A DNA stretch of 64,000 bases from Litorivita sp050633545 (GTDB lineage: Bacteria; Pseudomonadota; Alphaproteobacteria; Rhodobacterales; Rhodobacteraceae), in the NCBI GenBank assembly GCA_050633545.1, contig JBOEGS010000002.1, positions 635,389-699,388 of the forward strand, read 5' to 3'. The notes beneath the pieces were generated by a model. The model did not search any database. It saw nothing but the letters and a program-made list of their open reading frames with translations, and had not been told where the DNA came from. Made by a program: the position numbers and the translations under genes. Every line of letters begins with the position of its first letter. The stretch's first letter is position 1. Of the stretch, positions 8,558 through 16,455 are shown in pieces.

Positions 8558-9007
8558 ATGCGCGTTTCATACACTGATCTGAAAAACACCATCCGCGCCC
8601 TGACAGAGGGCGAAGATGACCGCGTGGCGCTCATGGCGACATTGGCCTGCGAGATTCATCACAGCGATGACCGCTTCGATTGGACCGGTTTCTACCGCGT
8701 CACCGACCCCGAGCTGTTGAAAATCGGCCCCTATCAGGGCGGCCACGGCTGTTTGACCATTCCCTTCTCGCGCGGGGTCTGCGGTGCGGCGGCGCGGACA
8801 GGTGCGGTGCAATTGGTGCCCGATGTCGAGGCCTTCGAAGGCCATATCGCTTGCGCCTCCTCGACCCGCTCGGAATTGGTGCTGCCGGTGTTTGACGCCT
8901 CCGGCACAGTGATCGCTGTTCTCGATATCGACAGCAACCAACCTGATGCCTTTACTCAAGAAGATGCGGATGAATTGGCGGATATCCTCGCGCAGGTTTT
9001 TGCATGA
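8558..9007 (+). CDS. msrC: Free methionine-R-sulfoxide reductase (GAF domain)
   Basis: A 149-residue stand-alone GAF protein of the fRMsr family, which reduces free L-methionine-R-sulfoxide. The three active-site cysteines are present with the spacing of the E. coli enzyme: Cys65 and Cys75 in GHGCLTIPFSRGVCGAA and Cys99 in GHIACASSTRSELVLPV (10 and 24 residues apart). Other marks are FDWTGFY near residue 40 and the final DIDSNQPDAF. It overlaps the next gene, a LysE-type exporter, by four bases (ATGA), so the two are translationally coupled. Confidence 0.93.
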   Translation: MRVSYTDLKNTIRALTEGEDDRVALMATLACEIHHSDDRFDWTGFYRVTDPELLKIGPYQGGHGCLTIPFSRGVCGAAARTGAVQLVPDVEAFEGHIACASSTRSELVLPVFDASGTVIAVLDIDSNQPDAFTQEDADELADILAQVFA

Positions 9008-9624
9008 GCTTTGAGGCGTGGCTTGTCTTCGCGGTGTTTTGGGCGGTCTTCGTGACGACACCGGGGCCAAATGCGGTGAACTGCATTCAAAACGGCATGA
9101 CTCTGGGGTTTTCACGCGCGCTTTGGGGCGTGCTGGGCATCTTGACCCAAGCCGTGTTGTTCTTGGGTCTCTCGGCGGCGGGGGTGACGGCCTTGATTGC
9201 GGCCTCTCCGATGGGATTCATGGCGGCAAAATACCTCGGCGCGGGGTTCTTGATCTTCACCGGAGTGCGCGGATGGATCATCGCGCGCCGCACGCCCGCG
9301 ATGGAAAAAGCCCCCGCCGGATCCGTCTACACGCGCGCCTTTTTGATCGCCACGATCAACCCCAAATCCGTCGCCGGATATCTCGCGGCGTTTTCGCAAT
9401 TCGTGCAGCCCGATGTGCCGATCTGGAACCAGATGGCGGTGATCATGCCGACGGCATTGATCCTGACGACCCTGTCTTATTGCATCTATACCGGCCTTGG
9501 CGTGGTGATCGGCCGCGTCGCGTTGGGGGCGGTTTTCAACGTCTGGTTCCGCAGGTTTATGGCGCTGTGTTTTATTGTTTATGGCATTTTGCTGGGCAGT
9601 TCGGCCTTGCCGCAAAGGGGGTAG
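9004..9624 (+). CDS. LysE/RhtB-family exporter
   Basis: A 206-residue membrane protein with about six hydrophobic segments. The start WLVFAVFWAVFVTTPGPNAV carries the TPGPN motif that marks the LysE/RhtB amino-acid export family, and FLIATINPKSVAGYLAAF is its conserved mid-region. It should export an amino acid or related metabolite across the inner membrane; the substrate is unknown. It starts inside the stop of the methionine sulfoxide reductase gene (four-base overlap), which hints at a shared role in amino-acid housekeeping, and is followed after 4 bases by a GFA gene. Confidence 0.9.
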   Translation: MSFEAWLVFAVFWAVFVTTPGPNAVNCIQNGMTLGFSRALWGVLGILTQAVLFLGLSAAGVTALIAASPMGFMAAKYLGAGFLIFTGVRGWIIARRTPAMEKAPAGSVYTRAFLIATINPKSVAGYLAAFSQFVQPDVPIWNQMAVIMPTALILTTLSYCIYTGLGVVIGRVALGAVFNVWFRRFMALCFIVYGILLGSSALPQRG

Positions 9625-9628
9625 TCAA

Positions 9629-10000
9629 ATGACCAAAGGATCGTGCCTATGCGGCGGTGTGACATGGCAAACGGATGCGCCGCTGCGCCCGTCGGTGGCC
9701 TGTCATTGCACGCAATGCCGCAAGACATCGGGGCACTACTGGTCGGCCACGCAGGTGCCGACCGAGGCGTTGGACATCACCGCCGATAGCCTGACGTGGT
9801 TTCGCTCCTCAGCCACAGCGCGGCGCGGATTTTGTAGCGCCTGCGGGGCCTCGATGTTCTGGGAGCAAGACGGCGAAGGTAAAACTTCGATTGGATCGGG
9901 CACCATTGACGGACCGAGCGGGATCACCACGGCCAAACACATCTATTGCGCCGATAAGGGGGATTATTACGATCTCCCTGCAGGTGTTGCGCAAGAATAG
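9629..10000 (+). CDS. GFA-domain (Mss4-like, zinc-binding) protein
   Basis: A 123-residue protein of the glutathione-dependent formaldehyde-activating (GFA) family. The zinc sites are visible: KGSCLCGGVTW, VACHCTQCRKTSG and RRGFCSACGASMFWEQ, with a GSGTIDGP segment near the end. Most family members have no proven activity, so catalysis of hydroxymethyl-glutathione formation should not be assumed. The ATG at 9629 comes 4 bases after the exporter's stop; a longer open frame upstream lies inside that gene and was not used. Confidence 0.85.
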   Translation: MTKGSCLCGGVTWQTDAPLRPSVACHCTQCRKTSGHYWSATQVPTEALDITADSLTWFRSSATARRGFCSACGASMFWEQDGEGKTSIGSGTIDGPSGITTAKHIYCADKGDYYDLPAGVAQE

Positions 10001-10031
10001 TCAGGGTGGATCGCGCGCGGGGGGCGCGGAA

Positions 10032-10059
10032 GCCTCCGGCGGGGGTGTTTGAGCAAAGC
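10032..10059 (+). repeat. Copy 1 of a dispersed GCCTCCGGCGGGG element
   Basis: GCCTCCGGCGGGGGTGTTT followed by GAGCAAAGC lies between the GFA and RluA genes. A second copy sits at 35830-35862. I recall very similar GCCTCCGGCGGG(A/G)-TATTT strings as abundant intergenic repeats in Rhodobacteraceae genomes, though I cannot count them here. The inner CCTCCGGCGG can fold on itself. Confidence 0.55.
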
Positions 10060-10111
10060 GCACAGGCGCGCGCCTCTTGTCTTGGAGGGCGGGGCATGCC
10101 ATTTGGCCCTC

Positions 10112-10762
10112 ATGCAAAGCGATTACAATCCACCGCAGGATCCTTTGGTGATCTTGCATGAAGACCATGAACTCTTGGCCGTTGAAAAACCTGCGGGGCT
10201 GCTCTCGGTGCCGGGTAAGGGTGAGGATCTGGCCGATTGCTTGATCGCGCGGATACAGGTGGCGTTTCCGCAGGCCTTGTTGGTGCACCGTTTGGACCGC
10301 GACACCTCCGGCGTGATGATATTCGCGCTGACGCGTCATGCGCAGAGGCATTTGGGATTGCAGTTCGAGAAGCGCAAAACCCGCAAAACCTATGTGGCGC
10401 GGGTGAGCGGGATTTTGGAGCCGCGCAAGGGGTTGATCGATCTGCCTCTCATTGTGGATTGGCCCAACCGGCCGCGCCAGATGGTGTGTCACGAGACCGG
10501 CAAGCCCGCACAGACCGAATATAAGGTGATCAGCCACGGCGAGAACGAGAGCCGCGTTCGGATGCATCCCAAGACGGGGCGCAGTCATCAGCTTCGGGTG
10601 CATATGCTCGCGCTGGGCCATCCGATCTTGGGGGATCCGTTTTATGCCGCAGGGCCTGCGCGGGACGATCATCCGCGAATGATGCTGCATTCCGAGGAAT
10701 TGCGATTGGCCCATCCTGACGGCGGGCATGGCATGAAGTTTCGTGCCGAGGCCCCGTTTTAG
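10112..10762 (+). CDS. RluA-family pseudouridine synthase
   Basis: A 216-residue RNA pseudouridine synthase of the RluA class. The catalytic Asp62 is in VHRLDRDTSGVMIFALT; the beginning ILHEDHELLAVEKPAGLLSVPGKG and the later HPKTGRSHQLRVHMLALGHPILGD are standard family blocks. There is no S4 domain, as in RluA itself (dual 23S rRNA/tRNA specificity), but the exact target is not readable. A TTG at 10049 in the same frame falls inside a dispersed repeat, so I prefer the ATG at 10112, although no clear ribosome site precedes it. Confidence 0.88.
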   Translation: MQSDYNPPQDPLVILHEDHELLAVEKPAGLLSVPGKGEDLADCLIARIQVAFPQALLVHRLDRDTSGVMIFALTRHAQRHLGLQFEKRKTRKTYVARVSGILEPRKGLIDLPLIVDWPNRPRQMVCHETGKPAQTEYKVISHGENESRVRMHPKTGRSHQLRVHMLALGHPILGDPFYAAGPARDDHPRMMLHSEELRLAHPDGGHGMKFRAEAPF

Positions 10763-10785
10763 AATAGCCTGCAGGGCAAAAAAAA

Positions 10786-10812
10786 ACACCCGCTGGCGAC
10801 AGCGGGTGTTTT
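10786..10812. terminator. Bidirectional terminator between RluA-type gene and aldehyde dehydrogenase
   Basis: ACACCCGCTG (10786-10795) pairs perfectly with CAGCGGGTGT (10800-10809) around a GCGA loop, flanked by a run of nine A on the left and TTTT on the right. It therefore works as an intrinsic terminator for both converging genes. Confidence 0.9.
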
Positions 10813-10836
10813 GCGTTCTAGCAGTGTGATCGCGGA

Positions 10837-12279
10837 TCAGGCGTCGAGCGCCCAGCCACCAACGGCTTTGATCTCGAGGAAATCCTCGATGCCGAAGATG
10901 CCGCCTTCGCGCCCGTTGCCCGATTGCTTCATGCCGCCGAACGGCGCACCGGGGCCGCGGGGTTGGCCGTTCATTTCGACCATGCCCGAGCGCAGCGCGC
11001 GCGCCATGCGGTTGGCTTTGCTGCCGTCTTGGGTTTGGACATAGTTGGTCAGGCCGTAGACCGTATCATTGGCCATTTCGATCGCTTCTTCTTCGCTGTC
11101 GAAGGGCGAGATGCACAGCACGGGGCCGAAAATCTCTTCGCGGTAGATGGTCATATCGGGCGTCACATCGGCAAAGATCGTCGGACGCACATAGAAGCCG
11201 CGGTTGAAGCCTTCGGGACGGCCAGGGCCGCCAGCGACAAGGCGCGCGCCTTCCTCGATGCCTTTTTCAATCAGGCCTTGGATCTTGTTGAACTGCACCT
11301 CGTTCACAACGGGGCCGATATGGCGGCCTTCGTCATGCGCATTGCCGACTTGGACCTTGGCAACGGCGGCGGCGGCTTGCTCGACCGCTTGGTCATAGAT
11401 CGAGCGCTCGACGAGCATCCGGCTCGGCGCGTTGCACGATTGGCCGGAGTTGTTCATCATATGCATCACGCCGCGGCCGACGGCTTTTTCATCCGCATCG
11501 GCAAAGATCACATTCGCGCCTTTGCCGCCCAGTTCCAGATGGACTTTTTTCACGGTTTCGGCGGCGGATTTCGAGATCGCGATACCGGCGCGGGTCGAGC
11601 CGGTGAAGGAGACCATATCGACGTCTTTATGCGCTGTCAGCTGGCTGCCGACGCCCATACCATCACCGTTTACCAGGTTGAACACGCCTTTGGGGAAGCC
11701 TGCCGCATCAACCATTTCGGCGAACAAGATCGCGTCAAGCGGGCTCTCTTCGGAGGGCTTGAGCACCATGGTGCAACCCGCAACTATTGCCGCCACAACT
11801 TTGAGCGTGACTTGGTTCATCGGCCAGTTCCAAGGTGTGATCAACGCGGCCACGCCAACGGGTTCATAGATGATGCGCGTATCGGCGAATTTTTCGGACA
11901 GGGGTTTGTTGTAGTCAAACCCTTTGGCGGCGCGGATGAAGTTTTTGATGTGCCCCATGCCTGCGCCGACTTGCGCCGTGCGGGCCAAATCGATCGGTGC
12001 GCCCATCTCGGTCGAGATGGCCTGCGCCATCTCTTCGGAGCGCGACATATAGACTTCGAGCAGCTTTTCGACCAGAGCGATGCGCTCTTCGGCAGGCGTC
12101 GCGGCCCATGCCGGCCAAGCGGCCTTGGCGGCGGCGACGGCGGCGTCGGTGTCAGCCTGATCGCCCAAGGAAATGACGGCGCAAACCTCTTCGGTCGAGG
12201 GATCGATCACATTGTGGTCGCGCGGCGTGGCGGGATTGACCCATTCCCCATTGATGTAGAACTGGCGTTTCTCGATCAT
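10837..12279 (-). CDS. NAD(P)-dependent aldehyde dehydrogenase
   Basis: A 480-residue ALDH superfamily enzyme that oxidises an aldehyde to the acid. Catalytic residues are Cys282 in NNSGQSCNAPSRML and Glu249 in LELGGKGANVIF; the cofactor site is marked by ITPWNWPMNQ, KPSEESP and FTGSTRAGIAIS. The start at 12279 has an excellent AGGAGG seven bases upstream; an earlier in-frame start at 12306 does not. It stands alone, convergent to the RluA gene and divergent from the peroxiredoxin gene, so context gives no substrate. Confidence 0.92.
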   Translation of the reverse strand: MIEKRQFYINGEWVNPATPRDHNVIDPSTEEVCAVISLGDQADTDAAVAAAKAAWPAWAATPAEERIALVEKLLEVYMSRSEEMAQAISTEMGAPIDLARTAQVGAGMGHIKNFIRAAKGFDYNKPLSEKFADTRIIYEPVGVAALITPWNWPMNQVTLKVVAAIVAGCTMVLKPSEESPLDAILFAEMVDAAGFPKGVFNLVNGDGMGVGSQLTAHKDVDMVSFTGSTRAGIAISKSAAETVKKVHLELGGKGANVIFADADEKAVGRGVMHMMNNSGQSCNAPSRMLVERSIYDQAVEQAAAAVAKVQVGNAHDEGRHIGPVVNEVQFNKIQGLIEKGIEEGARLVAGGPGRPEGFNRGFYVRPTIFADVTPDMTIYREEIFGPVLCISPFDSEEEAIEMANDTVYGLTNYVQTQDGSKANRMARALRSGMVEMNGQPRGPGAPFGGMKQSGNGREGGIFGIEDFLEIKAVGGWALDA

Positions 12280-12464
12280 GATCTTCCTCCTAGGATGTCT
12301 GCCCAACCGGCGCTTTCCGCTATGCGGGATCGTCTGCCGCTGGATTCGTGAGGCACTTTGTCACCCCGCCCCCAGAGCCGCAAGGGAGGGGGTGTAAAAT
12401 TGCCTGATGGTTATTAACTCGACGTAAGGTTACAAACGCGCAACGCAATAGGAGGACCACAAAA

Positions 12465-13118
12465 ATGGCTCTACGTATCAATGACACCGTTCCGAATTTC
12501 ACCGCTCAAACCGATCAAGGCGAGATCAAGTTTCACGACTGGATTGGCGACAGCTGGGCGATCCTGTTCTCCCACCCCAAAGATTTCACCCCCGTTTGCA
12601 CGACCGAATTCGGCGCCGTGGCGCAATTGGCCGCGGAATGGGAAAAGCGCGGCACCAAAGTGATTGGCCTGTCGGTGGATGGCGCCGACGAGCACAAGCA
12701 GTGGAAAGGCGACATCGAAAGCTTTGCCGGTGCCAAAGCAGGGTTCCCGATCATTGCCGATACCGATCTGGCCGTGTCCAAAGCGTTTGATATGCTGCCA
12801 GCAGATGCCTATTTGCCCGATGGCCGCACCCCGGCCCATAGCGCGACGGTGCGTTCGGTGTTCATCATCAGCCCTGACAAAAAGCTGCAACTGTCGATGA
12901 CCTATCCGATGTCCGTGGGCCGTAACTTTGCCGAAGTGCTGCGCGCGCTCGACGGGTTGCAGCGCACCTTCGGGCAGCCTCTGGCGACCCCTGCGAACTG
13001 GGAAACAGGTCAGGACGTGATCGTCGCGCTGAGCCTGACAGACGATCAGGCGCGCGAGAAATTCGGCGAGATCGACGTCAAACTGCCCTATCTGCGCACC
13101 ACCAAATCGCCTGCGTAG
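12465..13118 (+). CDS. 1-Cys peroxiredoxin (Prx6 type)
   Basis: A 217-residue AhpC/TSA-family peroxidase. The peroxidatic Cys45 is in HPKDFTPVCTTEFGAVA, and no other cysteine occurs in the protein, so it is a true 1-Cys enzyme that needs an outside reductant. The length and the C-terminal extension after residue 165 (NWETGQDVIVALSL) match the Prx6 group. The ATG follows AGGAGGACC. Divergent from the aldehyde dehydrogenase gene with 185 bases between. A perfect 8-bp hairpin (13128-13147) and then an intrinsic terminator follow. Confidence 0.94.
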   Translation: MALRINDTVPNFTAQTDQGEIKFHDWIGDSWAILFSHPKDFTPVCTTEFGAVAQLAAEWEKRGTKVIGLSVDGADEHKQWKGDIESFAGAKAGFPIIADTDLAVSKAFDMLPADAYLPDGRTPAHSATVRSVFIISPDKKLQLSMTYPMSVGRNFAEVLRALDGLQRTFGQPLATPANWETGQDVIVALSLTDDQAREKFGEIDVKLPYLRTTKSPA

Positions 13119-13191
13119 GGCTGCGGTCCGTGCCCCGACGGGCACGGCCATGCGCGGCGGTTGATCGCGCCGAGGCAGATGTTCTTGCAAG

Positions 13192-13225
13192 CCCCCGGCC
13201 CGTTTGGGCCCGGGGGTTTTCTTTT
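13192..13225 (+). terminator. Intrinsic terminator after the peroxiredoxin gene
   Basis: CCCCCGGCCC (13192-13201) pairs with GGGCCCGGGGG (13206-13216), with one bulged base and a GTTT loop, followed by TTTTCTTTT. It also sets a limit: a gene starting at 13161 or 13179 would run through it, so the next gene should start after about 13217. Confidence 0.88.
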
Positions 13226-13982
13226 GTCGTGCAACGCTTTTGTGGCGCTTTCGCCGATTGCTTTCTCCGATATCACCGGCGGCGCGGCCTATGCTGCGGA
13301 TGACGGCCATGATGATGGCGGTTCAGATGGCCATGACGGCGGTCACGAAGGTGGACAAGGCAGCGGTAAAGGACAAGGCGGCGAAAATTCTGGCGAGCAT
13401 GGTAGCGATGGTCATGAAGAACGCGGCTCTGCAGGGCAGGGTCAGGGCGGCCCAGATGCCGACAGCGAAGGCCGCGGGCCGCAGCATGGAGCCGGCGATG
13501 GGACAAGCGGCACCCGTCCGGTATGGGCGAAGGAAGGTATTCCAGAGGTCGAACTTGGCCGCTTGAATGTCGCAGGTTCGCCCGATCACGTTCTGTCTCA
13601 AGCGATGGCCGAAGCAATCTCCAATTTCACACCCGAAATGGCGGCCTTCTACTCGCTGTCTTTGCCTGAAGTGATTGATCTGCTGACCAATGATTTCGGT
13701 AATGTGACGATGATCGACTCGCCGCTGGAAAACCTTGGTCTACTCAAGGATGCCTTGGACGGCACCTCGGTTTTGACTACCGATCTGGGTGTGGTGAATT
13801 CCACCTCGGTTCTGGCCGCGGTATTGTTGGGTTCGGCATCGGAAAAGACCGTGACGGTTTCTCCCGAGGCTGCCTATGCGGTGGGTATCATCCTTGGTTT
13901 CGAGATGACTGAAGCCGAAGCCGCGGCCTTGGTCGCAGATGCCGAATCGATCCGTGAAGCCATCTTGGAAGGACACGGCTAA
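13224..13982 (+). CDS. Secreted His/Asp/Gly-rich protein of unknown function
   Basis: About 252 residues. The first 25 are hydrophobic and end in AAYA-ADD, resembling a signal peptide but without the usual positive N-terminus; the start (TTG 13224 or GTG 13242) is uncertain and the true 5' end may be lost. Residues after the cleavage site form an extremely Gly/His/Asp/Ser-rich linker (DGHDDGGSDGHDGGHEGG and so on, about 80 residues) that could bind metals. A folded C-terminal part follows: GIPEVELGRLNVAGSPDHVLSQ, then acidic helices to the end. I recall similar uncharacterised proteins in Rhodobacteraceae. It sits upstream of decayed sequence. Confidence 0.62.
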   Translation: MSCNAFVALSPIAFSDITGGAAYAADDGHDDGGSDGHDGGHEGGQGSGKGQGGENSGEHGSDGHEERGSAGQGQGGPDADSEGRGPQHGAGDGTSGTRPVWAKEGIPEVELGRLNVAGSPDHVLSQAMAEAISNFTPEMAAFYSLSLPEVIDLLTNDFGNVTMIDSPLENLGLLKDALDGTSVLTTDLGVVNSTSVLAAVLLGSASEKTVTVSPEAAYAVGIILGFEMTEAEAAALVADAESIREAILEGHG

Positions 13983-14015
13983 TCGATCCTGCCAACAGGA
14001 TGAAGATGTTCAACA

Positions 14016-14040
14016 GGCGGCGCTGTTTCCCAGCGCCGCC
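14016..14040 (+). terminator. Hairpin after the His/Asp/Gly-rich gene
   Basis: GGCGGCGCTG (14016-14025) and CAGCGCCGCC (14031-14040) form a perfect 10-bp stem with a TTTCC loop, 33 bases past the stop. Only GATTT follows, so termination is likely but not certain. Confidence 0.6.
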
Positions 14041-14042
14041 GA

Positions 14043-14329
14043 TTTCGGGGTCACATTAAACCCGGACTGCGCGGGGGGGGGGCGCTCAACCTGTTTGGTG
14101 AGAAGGATGTGACAGGCACATGGACCCATACCGTGCCTGTCGTCGCCGGACCGCACGCCGACGTGAACACCAGCGTTCGCAGCACGGCCCTGATGGTCAA
14201 CGTTGTCTATGTCCCTCTGGAGGCGCAACGCTGCTACCTGCGAATGGCAACAGTTCGCCGCAAATTCCGCTGACCATTGATAACAACGCGCATGTGATTT
14301 CCTTCGGCGTTCGTATCCCGCTGAACTAA
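14043..14329 (+). pseudogene. Remnant of an outer-membrane beta-barrel protein C-terminus
   Basis: No complete gene, but two adjoining frames read like one barrel C-terminus. Frame one gives GHIKPGLRGGGALNLFGEKD, then VTGTWTHTVPVV and STALMVNVVYVPLE. At about 14218-14224 the reading moves to another frame, giving GGATLLPANGNSSPQIPL and ending HVISFGVRIPLN at the stop 14327-14329. The alternating hydrophobic pattern and the last residues suit an outer-membrane protein. A run of ten G (14073-14082) sits in the first part. There is no start codon with a ribosome site. The family is not firmly identified. Confidence 0.55.
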
Positions 14330-14784
14330 ACATGCCTAAGCGCGCAGACATATTTGCAGCGCAGATATCGAGCAAACCACCGGTCCCGTCGCAATCGCGG
14401 CGGGGCTTTGCTTTGCTTCATGCCGCTCGTAGGCGCAGCCTGAAGGGCAATATGTTTCGAAATGTCCGGTCTTTGTGGACCTCGGATGGTTGGATCCTCG
14501 CCGCGGGTTAATCGAGACGAAACCTTCTGCATGCTAACGCAGAGCCATGAAAAAGCTCGACCTGTCTGCCTTACCTCTAATGACTTCCGGATTGGCCTTT
14601 GACGCCTTCGATGGAATTGCCGCCCGTATGCCAGCGCGCGAACATCACGGCGTTGGTCAACTGGGGCATCGTTTGCGGCATCACCAGATACCCCGAGGTT
14701 TTGGGCTTTTTAGACGAATGAAACACCAAAGGATTGAACCCGCGACTGACACCCGCGCGGCGATCCTGCGTTGAGGAGAGAGCC
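14330..14784. other. Mostly empty 455-base stretch before the chemoreceptor gene
   Basis: Together with the remnant before it, this leaves about 800 bases without an intact gene. It has one short protein-like frame (14611-14721, listed separately) and the ribosome site GAGGAGAG of the chemoreceptor gene at its right end. I see no promoter I would defend. Confidence 0.5.
14611..14721 (+). pseudogene. Short protein-like open frame, possible gene fragment
   Basis: A 36-codon frame from ATG 14611 to TGA 14719-14721. Its second half, NITALVNWGIVCGITRYPEV followed by LGFLDE, has an ordinary protein composition unlike the arginine/proline-rich shadows usual in this GC-rich DNA. There is no ribosome site and I do not recognise a family. 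It may be the tail of a lost gene, since the same region holds another remnant. Confidence 0.25.
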
Positions 14785-16332
14785 ATGAGCCAAACCGATT
14801 TGTTGAAAGAACCTCGTGCACGCGCGATCCGGATTGTCCTTGCGGCCAATCTGGTGCTGGCGGTGCTGCCGCCTGCTGTGGCCTATAGCGTGGGCAATCC
14901 TGCGATGCTCATCGGGCTGTTTTCCGGCGGGCTCTGCGCCTTGGCCTTTGCTCTTTATGCGGGCGGTGGAGCAATGGCGCGCGCTGGTGTCGGCAGCGCA
15001 TTGATCGGTCAGGTCGCTCTGGTCACTGCGGCATTGGCGGGGCATCCTTGGCAAACCGATAGCCACATGTTGTTTTTCGCGGCGCTGGCGATGCTGATCA
15101 TCATGATCGACAGTCGCGCCATTCTGGCCGCGACCGTTTTGATCGTGCTCCACCACTTGTCGCTCAGTATTCTAATGCCTGCGATGATCTACCCTGGCGG
15201 TGATTTGTTTGGCAATGTGGCGCGCACATTGATCCACGGGGCCGTGGTTGCGGTCGAAACGGCCGTGTTGATTTATTCGGTGCAGGTCCGGATCACGCAA
15301 ACCCGCGCCATGGCAGAGGACGGGGCCAAACTTTCCGCCGCCTTGTCGCAACTGGAAAAAGACACCGCAGAGATTTCGCGCTCGCAGTCAGAGCAAACTA
15401 CAGTGGTTGATGCGCTGCGCCTTGGGCTGACCCGCTTGTCCGCGGGGGATTTGGGCTACCAGATCGGCACGCGCTTCCCGAACCAGTATGAAGACCTGCG
15501 CGAGGCGTTTAATTCTGCGCTTCAGGCGCTCCATAAGGCGATGAATGATGTCCTGATGCGCGCCGATTCTATTCGGAGCGAAACCGGCGGCATCTCCGCC
15601 GCCGCACTCAGCCTGTCGCAACGCACCGAAGAGCAGGCCTCGTCTTTGGCTGAAATGACCAATACAGTCACACGCATTTCCGAAGGCATGAAGCTGTCGA
15701 GCAAAGACGCTGGCGATGCGCGGGAGGCAACGCTTTTGGCGCGTGATCGGGCGGATACCGGCACCAATGTGGTGGATCGCGCCGTGGTAGCGATGGGCGA
15801 AATTGAAAGCTCGTCCAAGGAAATCCAGATGATCACCGATATGATCGAAGATATTGCCTTCCAAACCAACCTTCTGGCGCTCAACGCAGGGGTTGAGGCC
15901 GCCCGCGCCGGTGCGGCGGGCCAAGGTTTCTCGGTGGTGGCTTCCGAAGTGCGGGCGCTTGCGCAACGCTCCTCCGAAGCCGCGCGTAACATCAATGCCC
16001 TGATTGAACGCTCCGGTGCACAGGTGGCCAGCGGCGTGAAACTGGTGCGTGAAACCGGTGAGGTCCTGAGCGAAATTCGCGACTCGATCCGCTCGGTTGC
16101 TGAGAAAGCGGGTCATATTTCGCAAGCAGTCTCCGAGCAGTCGGGCGGGATCGACAAGATCACCGCAACGATGACCGCCCTTGACCGCGTGACCCAAGAG
16201 AATGCTGCGATGTTCGAGGAAACCACCGCGTCCAGCGTCGGGTTGACGTCGAATACGGATCGCTTGACCGAGACCATCGCGCGTTTCGTGCAACCCTCCG
16301 CCGATGCGGCTGGCAGTAACCGCGCTGCATAG
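14785..16332 (+). CDS. Methyl-accepting chemotaxis protein
   Basis: A 515-residue chemoreceptor. Residues 1 to about 170 hold five or six hydrophobic segments with no large periplasmic domain, including the membrane motif VLHHLSLSILMPAMIYPG. A HAMP-like linker follows (LSAGDLGYQIGTRFPNQYED, near residue 220), then the cytoplasmic signalling coil with the highly conserved hairpin tip EDIAFQTNLLALNAGVEAAR and ASEVRALAQRSSEAARNI. It would relay a membrane-sensed signal to CheA/CheW. The ATG at 14785 follows GAGGAGAG; an earlier in-frame ATG lacks one. No C-terminal methylation pentapeptide is seen and no che genes are adjacent. Confidence 0.92.
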   Translation: MSQTDLLKEPRARAIRIVLAANLVLAVLPPAVAYSVGNPAMLIGLFSGGLCALAFALYAGGGAMARAGVGSALIGQVALVTAALAGHPWQTDSHMLFFAALAMLIIMIDSRAILAATVLIVLHHLSLSILMPAMIYPGGDLFGNVARTLIHGAVVAVETAVLIYSVQVRITQTRAMAEDGAKLSAALSQLEKDTAEISRSQSEQTTVVDALRLGLTRLSAGDLGYQIGTRFPNQYEDLREAFNSALQALHKAMNDVLMRADSIRSETGGISAAALSLSQRTEEQASSLAEMTNTVTRISEGMKLSSKDAGDAREATLLARDRADTGTNVVDRAVVAMGEIESSSKEIQMITDMIEDIAFQTNLLALNAGVEAARAGAAGQGFSVVASEVRALAQRSSEAARNINALIERSGAQVASGVKLVRETGEVLSEIRDSIRSVAEKAGHISQAVSEQSGGIDKITATMTALDRVTQENAAMFEETTASSVGLTSNTDRLTETIARFVQPSADAAGSNRAA

Positions 16333-16372
16333 CGGACGGATCGTCATCGGCAGGTCGTCGGCACTGGCAACT

Positions 16373-16401
16373 CAAAAAGGCCCCGCGTCGCGCGGGGCCT
16401 T
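16373..16401 (+). terminator. Intrinsic terminator after the chemoreceptor gene
   Basis: AAAAGGCCCCGCG (16373-16385) and CGCGGGGCCTTTT (16389-16401) form a perfect 13-bp stem with a TCG loop. With A and T runs at both ends it can act on both converging genes (chemoreceptor and SGNH hydrolase). Confidence 0.92.
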
Positions 16402-16455
16402 TTCTGTTCGTGTCGTGTTGCCTCATCACAGTGACAGGCAATTTTCCAAAACTAA

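Noticed and set aside
10924..12351. A 475-codon plus-strand frame opposite the aldehyde dehydrogenase
   Set aside because: Antisense mirror of an enzyme with all catalytic residues; no ribosome site.
14547..14774. Open frame beginning with ATG AAA AAG just before the chemoreceptor gene
   Set aside because: The start resembles a secreted protein, but the rest is His/Arg-rich without hydrophobic core; a neighbouring frame (14611-14721) is more protein-like.
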